In this document: in pieces, positions 24,135-32,657 of the stretch
Position numbering within the stretch: position 1 is the stretch's first letter
How the letters are laid out: every line of letters begins with the position of its first letter
Assembly (NCBI GenBank): GCA_022791875.1
Contig: JAAVZX010000044.1
Location: 1 to 46,745 of the forward strand
DNA from: Oscillibacter sp.
Lineage (GTDB): Bacteria > Bacillota > Clostridia > Oscillospirales > Oscillospiraceae
Reading direction: 5' to 3'
DNA: 46,745 nt
Notes under the pieces: generated by a model
What the model was told of the DNA's origin: nothing
What the model saw: the letters and a program-made list of their open reading frames with translations, nothing else
The model's database searches: none
Position numbers and translations under genes: made by a program

Positions 24135-25196
24135 GTGAACATTCTGAAAAAAACAGCGGCGCTTCTGGCGCTGATTCTGGTCCTCACAGCTTGCGGTGGA
24201 GGTACGATCAGCGGGCCGGACGGGCCGACGGTGAAGGTCCCGGAGAGCGGCCCTGCGGCGGACGCAGGGACCCAGGAGGACGTGACGCCTCCGGAGGACG
24301 GGCCAGGCCCCGCAGACGATCTGACGGTGCCGGTCCGGGCGGCGGCGCTGAAAGGGCCTACGGCCATGGGCATGGTGCGCATGATGGCGGACGACGGCAT
24401 CAACAGCTACACCTTGGCGGGCGCCGCCGACGAGGTGACGCCGCTGCTGATCAAGGGGGAGCTGGACATGGCCTGCGTGCCCGCGAACCTGGCGGCGGTG
24501 CTGTACAACCAGACGGAAGGGGAGATCGTGACCCTGGCGGTGAACACGCTGGGAGTGCTCTACATCGTGGAAAACGGGGAGGCGGTGCAGTCCGTGGCGG
24601 ACCTGGCGGGGAAGACCATCGCCGCCGCCGGAAAAGGGTCCACGCCGGAGTTCGGGCTCCGCTACCTGCTGGAGCAGAACGGTTTGGACCCTGACAAGGA
24701 CGTGGCTGTCGACTGGAAGAGCGAGCACGCGGAGTGCGTCTCCGCCCTGGCGGCGGGGAATGTGACGGTTGCCCTTCTGCCCCAGCCCTTCGTGACCGTG
24801 GCCCAGGGGAAGCTGGAAAATCTGCGGATCGCATTGGACCTGACGGCGGAGTGGGACGCGCTGGACAACGGGTCCGCCATGATCACGGGTGTGATCATCG
24901 CCCGCAGGGCCTTTATTGAGGAGCACCCGGAGGCCGTGGACGCGTTCCTGGAGGACTACGCGGAGAGCGTGGCCTGGGTGAACGCCAACACCACCGAGGC
25001 CACCGCGCTCATCGGCGAGCTGGGCATCGTCGACGCCGCCGTGGCGGAGAAGGCGCTGCCGTACTGCAATATCGTGTGCATCACCGGGAAGGAGCTGGAG
25101 GAAAAATTGTCCGGCTACCTGGGGGTGCTGTTTGACACCCTGCCCCAGTCCGTGGGGGGCGCGCTGCCTGAGCATGACTTCTACTACGGGGCGTAA
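24135..25196 (+). CDS. ABC transporter substrate-binding lipoprotein (NMT1/SsuA-like)
   Basis: A 353-residue binding lipoprotein with signal MNILKKTAALLALILVLTAC (Cys20) and a Pro/Gly/Asp-rich linker to about residue 65. The periplasmic-binding domain resembles NMT1/ThiY-SsuA proteins: GPTAMGMVRMM, DMACVPANLAAVLYNQ, the SVADLAGKTIAAAGKGSTPE ligand loop and ALLPQPFVTVAQGK. GTG 24135 is chosen because it gives a proper signal peptide behind AAAGGTGAG. Permease and ATPase follow with overlaps. These families import thiamine precursors, sulfonates, nitrate or similar small anions; the substrate here is not evident. Confidence 0.9.
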   Translation: MNILKKTAALLALILVLTACGGGTISGPDGPTVKVPESGPAADAGTQEDVTPPEDGPGPADDLTVPVRAAALKGPTAMGMVRMMADDGINSYTLAGAADEVTPLLIKGELDMACVPANLAAVLYNQTEGEIVTLAVNTLGVLYIVENGEAVQSVADLAGKTIAAAGKGSTPEFGLRYLLEQNGLDPDKDVAVDWKSEHAECVSALAAGNVTVALLPQPFVTVAQGKLENLRIALDLTAEWDALDNGSAMITGVIIARRAFIEEHPEAVDAFLEDYAESVAWVNANTTEATALIGELGIVDAAVAEKALPYCNIVCITGKELEEKLSGYLGVLFDTLPQSVGGALPEHDFYYGA

Positions 25197-25947
25197 GCAT
25201 CTGTTGAAGCCGTGGGCCGCGGCGGTGTGGCTGCTGCTCTGGCAGGGGGCCAGCATGGCCCTGGCGGCGGCGTACCCCCACGGGGCGCTGCTGCTGGCCT
25301 CCCCCGTCAGCGCCGCCGCGCGGCTGCTGGAGCTGCTGCCCTCCGCCGCCTTCTGGCGGACGGTGCTGTTCTCGTCGGCCCGGATTCTCGGGGGCTTTTT
25401 CCTGGGCTGTACGCTGGCGGTGCCGCTGGCGGCGGCTGGGGCGGCATGGCCTGCGGCGGCGGATCTGCTGGCTCCGGCGGTGGCGGCGGTCAAGGCGGTG
25501 CCGGTGGCCTCCTTTGTGATTCTGGCGCTGGTGTGGCTGGACGGGCGGTCGCTGGCGCTGTTCATCTCGGCGCTGATGGTGTTCCCGCCGGTGTACCTGA
25601 ACGTGCTGGCGGGCCTGCGGGCCGCAGATCGGAAGCTGGCGGAGATGGCGGCGGTGTTCCATGTGCCGCTGGGGCGGCGGATCTGGGGGCTGTATCTGCC
25701 CCAGGTGCTGCCCTATTTCCGCTCCGCGGCGGCGCTGGGGGCCGGACTCTGCTGGAAAGCCGGCGCGGCGGCGGAGGTGATCGGCATCCCGGCGGGGAGC
25801 ATCGGCGAGCGGCTTTACACGGCGAAAATCTACCTGCAAACGCCGGATTTGTTCGCCTGGACCGCCGTGATCGCGGGGCTGTCGGTGCTGTTTGAGCGGG
25901 TACTTTTGCTGGCCGTGGACCGGCTGGCGGAAAGGGCGGGACGGTGA
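25174..25947 (+). CDS. ABC transporter permease (SsuC/ThiX-like)
   Basis: A 257-residue inner-membrane permease with six likely helices and the BPD-type EAA loop region (GLRAADRKLAEMAAVFHVPLG, then RRIWGLYLPQVLPYF) that docks the ATPase. The best start is ATG 25174, overlapping the binding-protein gene by 23 nt; upstream frame is shadow sequence of that gene, and a TTG at 25203 is an alternative. It overlaps the ATPase start (TGATG). Confidence 0.88.
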   Translation: MTSTTGRKHLLKPWAAAVWLLLWQGASMALAAAYPHGALLLASPVSAAARLLELLPSAAFWRTVLFSSARILGGFFLGCTLAVPLAAAGAAWPAAADLLAPAVAAVKAVPVASFVILALVWLDGRSLALFISALMVFPPVYLNVLAGLRAADRKLAEMAAVFHVPLGRRIWGLYLPQVLPYFRSAAALGAGLCWKAGAAAEVIGIPAGSIGERLYTAKIYLQTPDLFAWTAVIAGLSVLFERVLLLAVDRLAERAGR

Positions 25948-26516
25948 TGGAGCTGCGTGTGGAAGGGCTGTGCAAGGCCTATGGCGGCATGGCTGTGCTG
26001 CAAAACGTGAGCTTTGCCGCCGGAAACGGGGTGCTGGAAATCACCGCGCCCTCGGGGACGGGGAAAACTACGCTGCTGCGCATCCTCATGGGCCTGGAGA
26101 GGCCGGACAGCGGGCGGATCACGGGGACGGAGGGACGCCGCTGGGCGGCGGTGTTCCAGGAGGACCGCCTGCTGGAGCATCTGGACGCGGCGGGGAACCT
26201 CCGCTTCGCCCTGGGGACCCTCCCGGAGGGCACCGGGGACCTGCTGGCGCGTCTGGGCCTGGACCTGGGGGACCGGAAAGCCGTGAGGAATTACTCGGGG
26301 GGCATGAAGCGGCGTCTGGCCCTGGCGCGGGCGCTGCTGGCGGAGTGGGACCTCCTGGCCCTGGACGAGCCGTTCACGGGCCTGGACCCGGAGAACGCGG
26401 CGCGGTGCCGGGACCTGATTGCGGGGGCGGCGTCGGAGCGGATTGTGCTGCTGGCGGGCCACGGGAGCGGGGGCGGGTTCCCTGTTTTCCGGCTGACGGG
26501 GCAGAAAGGTTCGTAA
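25947..26516 (+). CDS. ABC transporter ATP-binding protein
   Basis: A 189-residue ATPase powering the importer. Walker A APSGTGKTTLLR (about residues 34-45), Q-loop VFQEDRLLEHLDA, signature NYSGGMKRRLALARAL, Walker B LLALDEPFTGLDPE and an H-loop-like LLAGHGSGGG are all in order. It is shorter than the usual 240-260 residues, ending soon after the H-loop, so it keeps only the core nucleotide domain. ATG 25947 overlaps the permease stop; GTG 25944 is also in frame. Confidence 0.92.
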   Translation: MELRVEGLCKAYGGMAVLQNVSFAAGNGVLEITAPSGTGKTTLLRILMGLERPDSGRITGTEGRRWAAVFQEDRLLEHLDAAGNLRFALGTLPEGTGDLLARLGLDLGDRKAVRNYSGGMKRRLALARALLAEWDLLALDEPFTGLDPENAARCRDLIAGAASERIVLLAGHGSGGGFPVFRLTGQKGS

Positions 26517-26664
26517 TTTGAGAACACAGGGTCAAATTTTGTCAATTTTTTAGCACATTTTCCACTGGCGTTCGCCCCAGATCTGTGGTATAGTCAAGGC
26601 TGTTATAGGATACTGCCCGGAAATTGCCAGAAATTCCCGGGTTCATATAAGGAAGGAGCGGCCT

Positions 26665-27504
26665 ATGATTAAGATTACCACCGACAGCACCTGCGACCTC
26701 CCGGCGGCGCTGCTGGAGCGGCATAACGTGACTATTTTCCCCCTGGGCATCGTGAAGGCGGGGAAGCTGTTTCACGACGGCGTGGACATCCGCACGGCGG
26801 ACATCGCCGCCCACGTGGACGCGGGGGGCGAGCTGACGACCACCAACGCGGTGAATGTATCGGACTACGAGGCGGCGTTCCGGCGGCTGACGGAGCAGTA
26901 TGACGCGGTGATCCACATCAACATCGGGTCGGGGTTCTCCTGTTGCTGCCAGAACGCGCGGCTGGCGGCGGAGGAAGTGCCGGAGGTCTACGTGGTGGAC
27001 TCGGAAAACCTGACCATCGGGACGGGGATGCTGGTCCTGGCGGCGGCGGAGGCCGCGGAGGCGGGGAAGTCCGTGGGGGAAATCCTGGGACTGCTGGAGG
27101 ATATGATTCCCAGGATTGAAACCAGTTTCGTGCTGGACCGTCTGGACTACATGAAGAAGGGCGGGCGCTGCTCCGCCGTGACGGCCCTGGGGGCGAATCT
27201 GCTGAAGCTGCACCCGTGCGTGGAGGTCATTGACGGGAAGATGTCGGTGACGAAGAAGTACCGGGGTGCGATTGCGAAAGTGGTTGCGGAGTACGTACAG
27301 GAGCGCCTGCGGGACCGCACGGACGTGGATTTCCACCGGGTCTGCGTCGTAGACACCTGCGAGGGCAACGAGCTGGCGCAAATAGCGCGGGACATTTTCA
27401 AGCAGGACGGCCGCTTCGAGGAAGTGGTCGAAACCAAGGCAGGCTGCACGATTTTCTGCCACAGCGGCCCCGGCACCTTGGGCGTCATTCTATTACGAAA
27501 GTAG
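26665..27504 (+). CDS. DegV family fatty-acid-binding protein
   Basis: A 279-residue DegV protein. Family start IKITTDSTCDLPAALLERHN, SxPTT-like TTTNAV loop (TNAVNVSDYEAAF), INIGSGFSCCCQNARLA, DSENLTIGTGMLVLAAAE, then the second domain with LDRLDYMKKGGRCSAVTAL. DegV/FakB proteins bind fatty acids and present them to the kinase FakA. Usually SGLSGT is found where this protein has SGFSCC, an oddity near the ligand carboxylate site. Single gene behind AAGGAAGGAG, ended by a strong hairpin. Confidence 0.9.
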   Translation: MIKITTDSTCDLPAALLERHNVTIFPLGIVKAGKLFHDGVDIRTADIAAHVDAGGELTTTNAVNVSDYEAAFRRLTEQYDAVIHINIGSGFSCCCQNARLAAEEVPEVYVVDSENLTIGTGMLVLAAAEAAEAGKSVGEILGLLEDMIPRIETSFVLDRLDYMKKGGRCSAVTALGANLLKLHPCVEVIDGKMSVTKKYRGAIAKVVAEYVQERLRDRTDVDFHRVCVVDTCEGNELAQIARDIFKQDGRFEEVVETKAGCTIFCHSGPGTLGVILLRK

Positions 27505-27507
27505 CAA

Positions 27508-27547
27508 AAATCTGCCTCTACCAAAGCAGTTTGGTAGAGGCAGATTT
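27508..27547. terminator. Perfect 18-bp hairpin after degV
   Basis: Perfect 18-bp stem (27508-27525 with 27530-27547) and a 4-nt loop directly after the DegV stop. The stem ends are A/T-rich, so it can act as a terminator in both directions, before dispersed repeat copy C. Confidence 0.85.
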
Positions 27548-27560
27548 CCCAATAATGGCC

Positions 27561-27653
27561 GATCTGCCAGGGTCCAGGGAGGCGCACGCCTCCCTGGTGG
27601 GAGTCCAGAGGGCAAAGCCCTCTGGCCGCCGGAGGCCCCCCCGTCCCCCGTAT
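27561..27653 (+). repeat. Dispersed multi-hairpin repeat, copy C
   Basis: Nearly identical to copy B over its whole length, including the preceding GGCC, and lies between degV and the convergent membrane-protein gene. Confidence 0.88.
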
Positions 27654-27658
27654 CGGGT

Positions 27659-29422
27659 TCAGTCCTCGAACACGAACCCGGTTGCGGGTACGATGCCGTG
27701 TTCGGGGAATTCGACGGTGTCGAGGACGTAGGTGTAGTGGATGCGGTCCTTTACGCTGAGGAGGACGGCGTCGGGGACTTGGGCGGCGTTGAAGTCGAGG
27801 TAGCCGAGACTGCCTTCCATGCGGACGTAGAAGTGGGTGTTGCCGTCGATGACGGCGGTGCGGATTTCTGTGACGACGCCGCTTTGCTCCTTCGTGTCGC
27901 CGGAGACGGCGGAGCCCTGGCCCGCTTCTACCAGGCCGCGGTGGGACAGGGTCTGGCGGTAGTTTGTTTCGCAGTCGGCTACGGTGGAGCCGGTGGAAAC
28001 GATGTCGTACTGCTGGACGTTGACCATGGCGAACATTTTTACAAGGCCGTCCGCGCCTTTCAGGGCCATGAAATACGTGGGCTGTCCGGCGATGTTCAGA
28101 AGAAGGGGGAAGGTGGCCTCGTAGCGCATCTGCTGGACCTGGCTTTCGGCGGAGGCGGCGGCGGAATACTCCTCCGCGCCTGCGATGGCGTAAAAGCGCG
28201 TCTCCTTCGTGCGCTGGTTGGAGAGAATGAAGCCGATGTTGGACTCGTCGGAGGTCACGGACGTGATGCCCGTGTAGACGTATACGTCGTCGTCAATGGC
28301 CAGATAGTTGCAGCCCTCGGTGGTGACAGTCACGTCCCGCTGGCCGAAGATGGAGTTCAGGAAGCCGTTGTGGTACTGGCCGTAGTAGTTGTACTGCTGC
28401 ATGATGAGGTCGTCGGAGTAGAGGCGGTCCACCCAGCTGGGGACCTGCTCGTAATACTCGCTCTCGCCGTTGATGGCGTTCACCAGCACCGCGCCCTTTA
28501 CGTCCACGCCGCCGAAGAGGCCGATGGTGCGGACGATCCGGGGGCAGACCCAGTAGGGGACGCCCTCTTCGTCGATCTCAAACATGGGGTCGTCGAACAT
28601 CATGGTCGGGAAATTGAAGCGGAGGTGGCGATACAGGTTGCGCCCGAAGTGCTCGGCGGTGGTGTACTTCATGCCCTCGGAGAGGCGGACCACCTCGGCC
28701 TCCTGGCTTACCATGTCGATGATGAGGTAGGCGGGGAGTCCGGCGCTGCGGTTGGTGAACCATTTGATGATGTCGCCGTAGCGCAGGGAGGTGACCCGGA
28801 CGGGGCGGCCCCGGTAGTTGATCTGGGTGTAGGAGGGGAGAATCTCGAACTGGGACACCATGTCGGCCAGCTCGCCCAGCTTGCGCATTCCCAGGCGGGC
28901 GGCGGAGTCCTTGTCCAGCATGGGAATCTGGTCATAGGAGATCTCGTCCACCTCGGCGGTGAAGTCGCCGGTGGACAGGGGCAGCAGCTTGCTGTAGCTC
29001 CCCGCCCGCAGGACGACCCAGGAGGAGACGGACCCCAGGGCCAGGGCGATGATCAGAGCAACGACGGCGAAGAAGGGGATGGCGCACTGCTTTTTGACGA
29101 AGCTCACATAGCCCCGCATTCCGCCGTCCCCCTGGAAGCCGGAGGTGAAGACCGCGCAGGCGCAGTAGACGCCGCAGATGAGGAAGGCGAAGACGTAGAA
29201 TTCCTCTGCGTGGAGGTTCAGAGCGGGAAGCTCCAGGTAGAAGTAGACCAGAGCGAAAACCAGGGTAACGACGGTGTTGATGAGGGTACGGGTGAATTTG
29301 CTGCCCACGGCCTGACGTGCCTTCCGCGCCCGTCGGGGCCTCGGCGGCTCCTGCTGAAATCCCTCGGGATTAAAGCCTCCGCCGAAGGCGCGGGGGTCAA
29401 AGCGTTGAAAAATGAATGGCAT
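27659..29422 (-). CDS. Large membrane protein of unknown function
   Basis: A 587-residue protein. The N-terminus is cytosolic, with an Arg/Lys-rich stretch (PPRPRRARKARQAVGSKFTR), then hydrophobic segments near residues 45-65, 75-95 and 120-145, followed by a roughly 430-residue extracytoplasmic domain rich in Tyr/Asp (for example GEYEQVPSWVDRLYSDD-like region and YNYYGQYHNGFLNSIFGQRD). I recognise no catalytic motif or named family. ATG 29422 is chosen because AAAGGAG stands 6-7 nt upstream; in-frame codons before it lack a site. Single gene, flanked by two copies of the dispersed repeat (27561-27653 and 29549-29654). Confidence 0.8.
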   Translation of the reverse strand: MPFIFQRFDPRAFGGGFNPEGFQQEPPRPRRARKARQAVGSKFTRTLINTVVTLVFALVYFYLELPALNLHAEEFYVFAFLICGVYCACAVFTSGFQGDGGMRGYVSFVKKQCAIPFFAVVALIIALALGSVSSWVVLRAGSYSKLLPLSTGDFTAEVDEISYDQIPMLDKDSAARLGMRKLGELADMVSQFEILPSYTQINYRGRPVRVTSLRYGDIIKWFTNRSAGLPAYLIIDMVSQEAEVVRLSEGMKYTTAEHFGRNLYRHLRFNFPTMMFDDPMFEIDEEGVPYWVCPRIVRTIGLFGGVDVKGAVLVNAINGESEYYEQVPSWVDRLYSDDLIMQQYNYYGQYHNGFLNSIFGQRDVTVTTEGCNYLAIDDDVYVYTGITSVTSDESNIGFILSNQRTKETRFYAIAGAEEYSAAASAESQVQQMRYEATFPLLLNIAGQPTYFMALKGADGLVKMFAMVNVQQYDIVSTGSTVADCETNYRQTLSHRGLVEAGQGSAVSGDTKEQSGVVTEIRTAVIDGNTHFYVRMEGSLGYLDFNAAQVPDAVLLSVKDRIHYTYVLDTVEFPEHGIVPATGFVFED

Positions 29423-29548
29423 GAACTGCTCCTTTCTATAAGTCAACCAGGCGAAATTTTCCATCTGACACTCCTATCATAACGGAAAAGTATGAACAAA
29501 TCAAGCAATTCTTAGTGTTCCCATCTGTTGTGGAAATACTCATGCGAT

Positions 29549-29654
29549 GGACGAGGGACGTTAGACGGGGGACGGGGGGCCTCCGGCGGCCAGAGGGCTT
29601 TGCCCTCTGGACTCCCACCAGGGAGGCGTGCGCCTCCCTGGACCCTGGCAGATC
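29549..29654 (-). repeat. Dispersed multi-hairpin repeat, copy D
   Basis: Reverse-orientation copy ending ...CCTGGCAGATC, followed by a long T-rich run (TTTTTTGTCGGATTTTTTC) as with copies A and F. It occupies most of the 29423-29749 gap; the remainder shows no gene. Confidence 0.87.
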
Positions 29655-29749
29655 GGGCTCTTTTTTGTCGGATTTTTTCTTGTTGTGGTTATATTTTTTT
29701 GCTTAGGGTTGATGCTATGAGGGGCGCGTATTTGCGCCGGGAGGTGTTT

Positions 29750-29965
29750 ATGAGGTCTATTCTGATCAAAGATACTACCCGTGAGGAGCGGGAAGAAATC
29801 GTGCGGCGGGCGCTTTCCGTTTGCGGGGGCGGCTGCGATTTTTGCAGCGGCTGTGATAACCGCGGCGGCGGACGCGTCGACGAGATCTACAGGCCCTATA
29901 TCGACGGGGAAAAGGAAATCGCCGAAATCAACGCGTCCTTCTCCAAAGGACTTGTCCGCGGCTGA
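29750..29965 (+). CDS. Small cysteine-rich conserved protein
   Basis: A 71-residue protein, MRSILIKDTTREEREEIVRR at the start, then a cysteine cluster CGGGCDFCSGCDN (four Cys in about 13 residues, spacing C-x3-C-x2-C-x2-C) and an acidic/aromatic tail. ATG 29750 lies behind GGGAGGTG. The cluster could bind zinc or an Fe-S centre. I recall similar small frames in clostridia but cannot name the family. It is bounded by repeats on both sides. Confidence 0.65.
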   Translation: MRSILIKDTTREEREEIVRRALSVCGGGCDFCSGCDNRGGGRVDEIYRPYIDGEKEIAEINASFSKGLVRG

Positions 29966-29969
29966 TGCC

Positions 29970-30085
29970 TGTAGGGGCGGACCTGCGTGTCCGCCCCTCC
30001 CCCGCGCCCTCCGCACCTCGGTAAACGAATCCGTAGGGGACGCCCCCCTGGGCGTCCCGTCCCCCGCGCCCACCGCGCCCCGGGG
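29970..30085. repeat. REP-like module cluster 3
   Basis: GTAGGGGCGGAC...GTGTCCGCCC (29972-29998) followed by GTAGGGGACGCC...GGCGTCCCG (30032-30060) and the CCCCCGCGCCCACCGCGCCCC tail. The rest of the gap up to 30258 holds only the leader of the next gene. Confidence 0.75.
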
Positions 30086-30258
30086 GTTGCTGCCTATGCT
30101 CCCACCGCACCCCCCAGGGACGCCGTACCCCCTTGATCTGCCAAAAAAATTATGGTAAAGTAAACCTGTGATTTCCCAACCCCGCAACCTGCGGAAAACC
30201 ATCCCCCCAAAACCGGTCCGGCCCGCCTGGCGGGTCTGGGGAAAAGGGGTGACGAGCT

Positions 30259-31122
30259 GTGCCGGAGCTGCTGGAACATAAAAGAGAGATCATGATCGCG
30301 GCCGCCCTTCTGGCGGTCTGCCTTCTGCTGTCCGCGCTGATCATCACCGTCCTGATTCTCCGCAGGTCCAGTGAGCCGGAGCCGGAGGAAGCGCGCGCGC
30401 CCAGCCTGTATCAGGGGATGCCCCTCCTGGTCACCCGGGAGCAGGTGGAGCAGCTTTCCTACACGGACAGCACCCTGGGGACCCTGACGTGGGTGATCTC
30501 CGACCAGCGCCTGGAGGAGCTGAACTGGGTGCTTCTGGAGTACGATATCTCTACGCCGGAGCAGATCAGCCAGTTCCTGGCCCAGGTGACGGTGGAGACG
30601 GTGGCGGGGCGGGAGCTGACGGAGCTGGGCGACAACGCCTACTTCCAGCGCTACGGCTACAGCTTCGGCACCCGCGGCGCGGGCTATCTCCATCTCACCC
30701 ACGCCTACGGGCAGATGGCCTTCGCCACCTGGCTGATGAAAAAGTACGTCCCCGAGCTGTCCGGGACGCCTTATGTCAACCCCGGGAACCACAGCCGGGA
30801 CGAAGTGGCCTCCGCGTACTACAAGGCCCTCCAGACCGCGGCAAATCTGGGGCTGGACGTGTCGGAGTATTCCCGCGTGGTCTACGACGGGCAGGACCCG
30901 AAGACCGCAGCGTTCCCCACGGGCGCGGACTACATTGCGGAGCACTACGCATGGGAGAGCGCGGCCTATTACTGGCAGGCGGCGGGCATCCAGGACGCCT
31001 TTTCCCCCACCCCCGGGCTGGAGAACACGGACCTGGCCTCCCAGCGGGTAGGGGGCGGCAACTGGCAGTCCCGCCGAGAGGCTTACGCGGCCTTTTACCC
31101 GGTGTTTTCCGCGCTCCCGTGA
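30259..31122 (+). CDS. Membrane-anchored lysozyme/chitinase-like protein
   Basis: A 287-residue protein with one N-terminal membrane anchor (residues 11-35, IMIAAALLAVCLLLSALIIT) and an extracytoplasmic domain resembling the GH19 chitinase/endolysin fold: FLAQVTVETVAGRELTELGD with the candidate catalytic Glu, then YGYSFGTRGAGYLHLTHAYGQM, the motif in which GH19-like enzymes carry R-G-x-G/x-L-x-x-T. It is probably a peptidoglycan or polysaccharide hydrolase. Start is GTG 30259 behind AAAAGGGGTG. Enzyme activity is inferred. Confidence 0.7.
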   Translation: MPELLEHKREIMIAAALLAVCLLLSALIITVLILRRSSEPEPEEARAPSLYQGMPLLVTREQVEQLSYTDSTLGTLTWVISDQRLEELNWVLLEYDISTPEQISQFLAQVTVETVAGRELTELGDNAYFQRYGYSFGTRGAGYLHLTHAYGQMAFATWLMKKYVPELSGTPYVNPGNHSRDEVASAYYKALQTAANLGLDVSEYSRVVYDGQDPKTAAFPTGADYIAEHYAWESAAYYWQAAGIQDAFSPTPGLENTDLASQRVGGGNWQSRREAYAAFYPVFSALP

Positions 31123-31157
31123 GGCGCGGAATCAGGATTTGAAAGGGAGGGGCGGGA

Positions 31158-31919
31158 ATGCCGTTTTTCAAGTATTGCGGCCGATCTGTTTTTTACATAG
31201 AATACGGAACGGGCTGTCCGCTTATTTTCCTGCACGGAAATACAGCTTCCTCCAGAATGTTTGAGCCTCTTATGCCGCTGTATGCTGAGAATTTCAGGTG
31301 TATTCTGATTGATTTTTCAGGAAACGGAAGGTCGGAGCGGGTCGATCATTTTCCTCCCGACCTGTGGCATGATGAGGCCATGCAGACGATTGCGCTTGCT
31401 GAACATCTGCAATGCGGGAAGGCAAATCTGGCAGGGACGAGCGGCGGAGCGTGGGCGGCTGTCAATGCGGCCCTGGAACGCCCCGATCTCTTTCATACAG
31501 TGACGGCGGACAGCTTTGACGGGCGCACGCTTCATGATGGGTTTGCCGGAAGTCTCATAGCTGAAAGAGAGGCGGCGAAAGCGGATTTGCAGGCAAGGCA
31601 GTTTTATGAATGGTGCCAGGGCGCGGATTGGGAACGGGTAGTTGACCTTGATACGAAAGCCCTTGTGAAGTGCGCGGAAGAGAGGCGTTCTTTGTTCCGG
31701 AAGCCTTTGGAAGCGCTGAAAGTTCCGGTTCTGCTCATGGGCAGCAGGGAGGACAGGATGTGCCGGGAAGACCTGGAACTGGAATACAAAGAGATGGCGG
31801 CGCTCCTCCCCTGCGCTGAAATTCAGATGTTTGAACAAGGTGGGCACCCTGCAATCGCGTCAAATGCCGGAAAGGCCGCAGAGATAATCCGCGATTTTAT
31901 CAGGAAGAAACAGCGGTGA
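31158..31919 (+). CDS. Alpha/beta hydrolase
   Basis: A 253-residue alpha/beta-hydrolase-fold enzyme. LIFLHGNTASSRMFEPL gives the oxyanion His-Gly, LAGTSGGAWAAVNAA the nucleophile elbow (Ser in G-T-S-G-G), LMGSREDRMC the acid and GGHPA the catalytic His, in the right order. Substrate cannot be told; esterase or C-C hydrolase types are possible. The stretch has clearly lower GC than its neighbours and more A/T-ending codons, which may mean recent acquisition. Confidence 0.88.
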   Translation: MPFFKYCGRSVFYIEYGTGCPLIFLHGNTASSRMFEPLMPLYAENFRCILIDFSGNGRSERVDHFPPDLWHDEAMQTIALAEHLQCGKANLAGTSGGAWAAVNAALERPDLFHTVTADSFDGRTLHDGFAGSLIAEREAAKADLQARQFYEWCQGADWERVVDLDTKALVKCAEERRSLFRKPLEALKVPVLLMGSREDRMCREDLELEYKEMAALLPCAEIQMFEQGGHPAIASNAGKAAEIIRDFIRKKQR

Positions 31920-32016
31920 ATTCCGCTTTTCGGAGAGCCGCCGGAAAGGACGCCTCTCCACTTTAGAAAGAGAAAAAATTACATCTGCTTATGGATCAGA
32001 AAGGAGTCGGGAAAGT

Positions 32017-32493
32017 ATGAGTTTATTTGGCGGGCAGGGCAGACCTGCCGGCGGCGCGGAGCCGCCTGTTCAGGAAGCGGAGCGCCCCGCGCTTCCCAAG
32101 GCCCAGAACAGCACTGTAATTGCCAAAGGCATGACGGTGCGGGGGACCCTGCGGGGCAAGGGGAGCGTACAGGTAGAAGGGATCGTGGAGGGTGAGATCT
32201 CCCTCCAGGGCACGGTCACAATCGCCGGGTCCGGCACGATGAAGGGGCCGGTGAACGCGGACACGATCCGTGTTGCAGGCCGCGCCGCGGGGCCGCTGGA
32301 CGCCCGGGAGCACCTGCACCTCACCGCCTCCGGCGACGTGGAGGGGGACGTGAAGACGCCCTCCCTGATCGTGGACGACGGCGGGTGCCTGAACGGGCGG
32401 ACGGTGATGGTTCGGAGGAAGAAGCCCAAGCCCTTCGAGGGTCAGCCCCTGCCGGATTTGCAGTTCGGGGCCAAGTATCGGGACGAGGAATAG
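32017..32493 (+). CDS. Bactofilin-like polymer-forming cytoskeletal protein
   Basis: A 158-residue bactofilin (DUF583). A polar N-terminal tail (residues 1-35) precedes a beta-helix core of repeated short turns: STVIAKGMTVRGTLRGKGSV, VEGEISLQGTVTIAGSG, NADTIRVAGRAAG and HLTASGDVEGDVKTPSLIVDDG. Bactofilins assemble into filaments that position wall enzymes or polar structures. It starts behind AAAGGAG and ends at a hairpin terminator. Confidence 0.92.
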   Translation: MSLFGGQGRPAGGAEPPVQEAERPALPKAQNSTVIAKGMTVRGTLRGKGSVQVEGIVEGEISLQGTVTIAGSGTMKGPVNADTIRVAGRAAGPLDAREHLHLTASGDVEGDVKTPSLIVDDGGCLNGRTVMVRRKKPKPFEGQPLPDLQFGAKYRDEE

Positions 32494-32510
32494 GGTATGC
32501 TGAGAAAAGG

Positions 32511-32535
32511 CGCGGGCGTAGGCCCGCGTCTTTCT
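32511..32535 (+). terminator. Terminator of the bactofilin gene
   Basis: A 7-bp GC stem (32511-32517 with 32522-32528), GTAG loop and TCTTTCT run, 18 nt after the stop codon. Confidence 0.7.
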
Positions 32536-32577
32536 GATCGCTGCCTGGTTGCCTGGACGTTTTTGGCAAAAACAGCG

Positions 32578-32604
32578 GGCGGTCACGTTTGAATCGTGAC
32601 CGCC
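32578..32604 (-). terminator. Terminator of the XRE-regulator gene
   Basis: A 10-bp stem (32578-32587 with 32595-32604) that, read on the minus strand, is followed by CGCTGTTTTT. It lies downstream of the minus-strand regulator gene. Confidence 0.75.
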
Positions 32605-32657
32605 TGGCAAATTTGTTGGTATGAATCTGAATTGCTTCCCACAAAATCTGGATAAAT

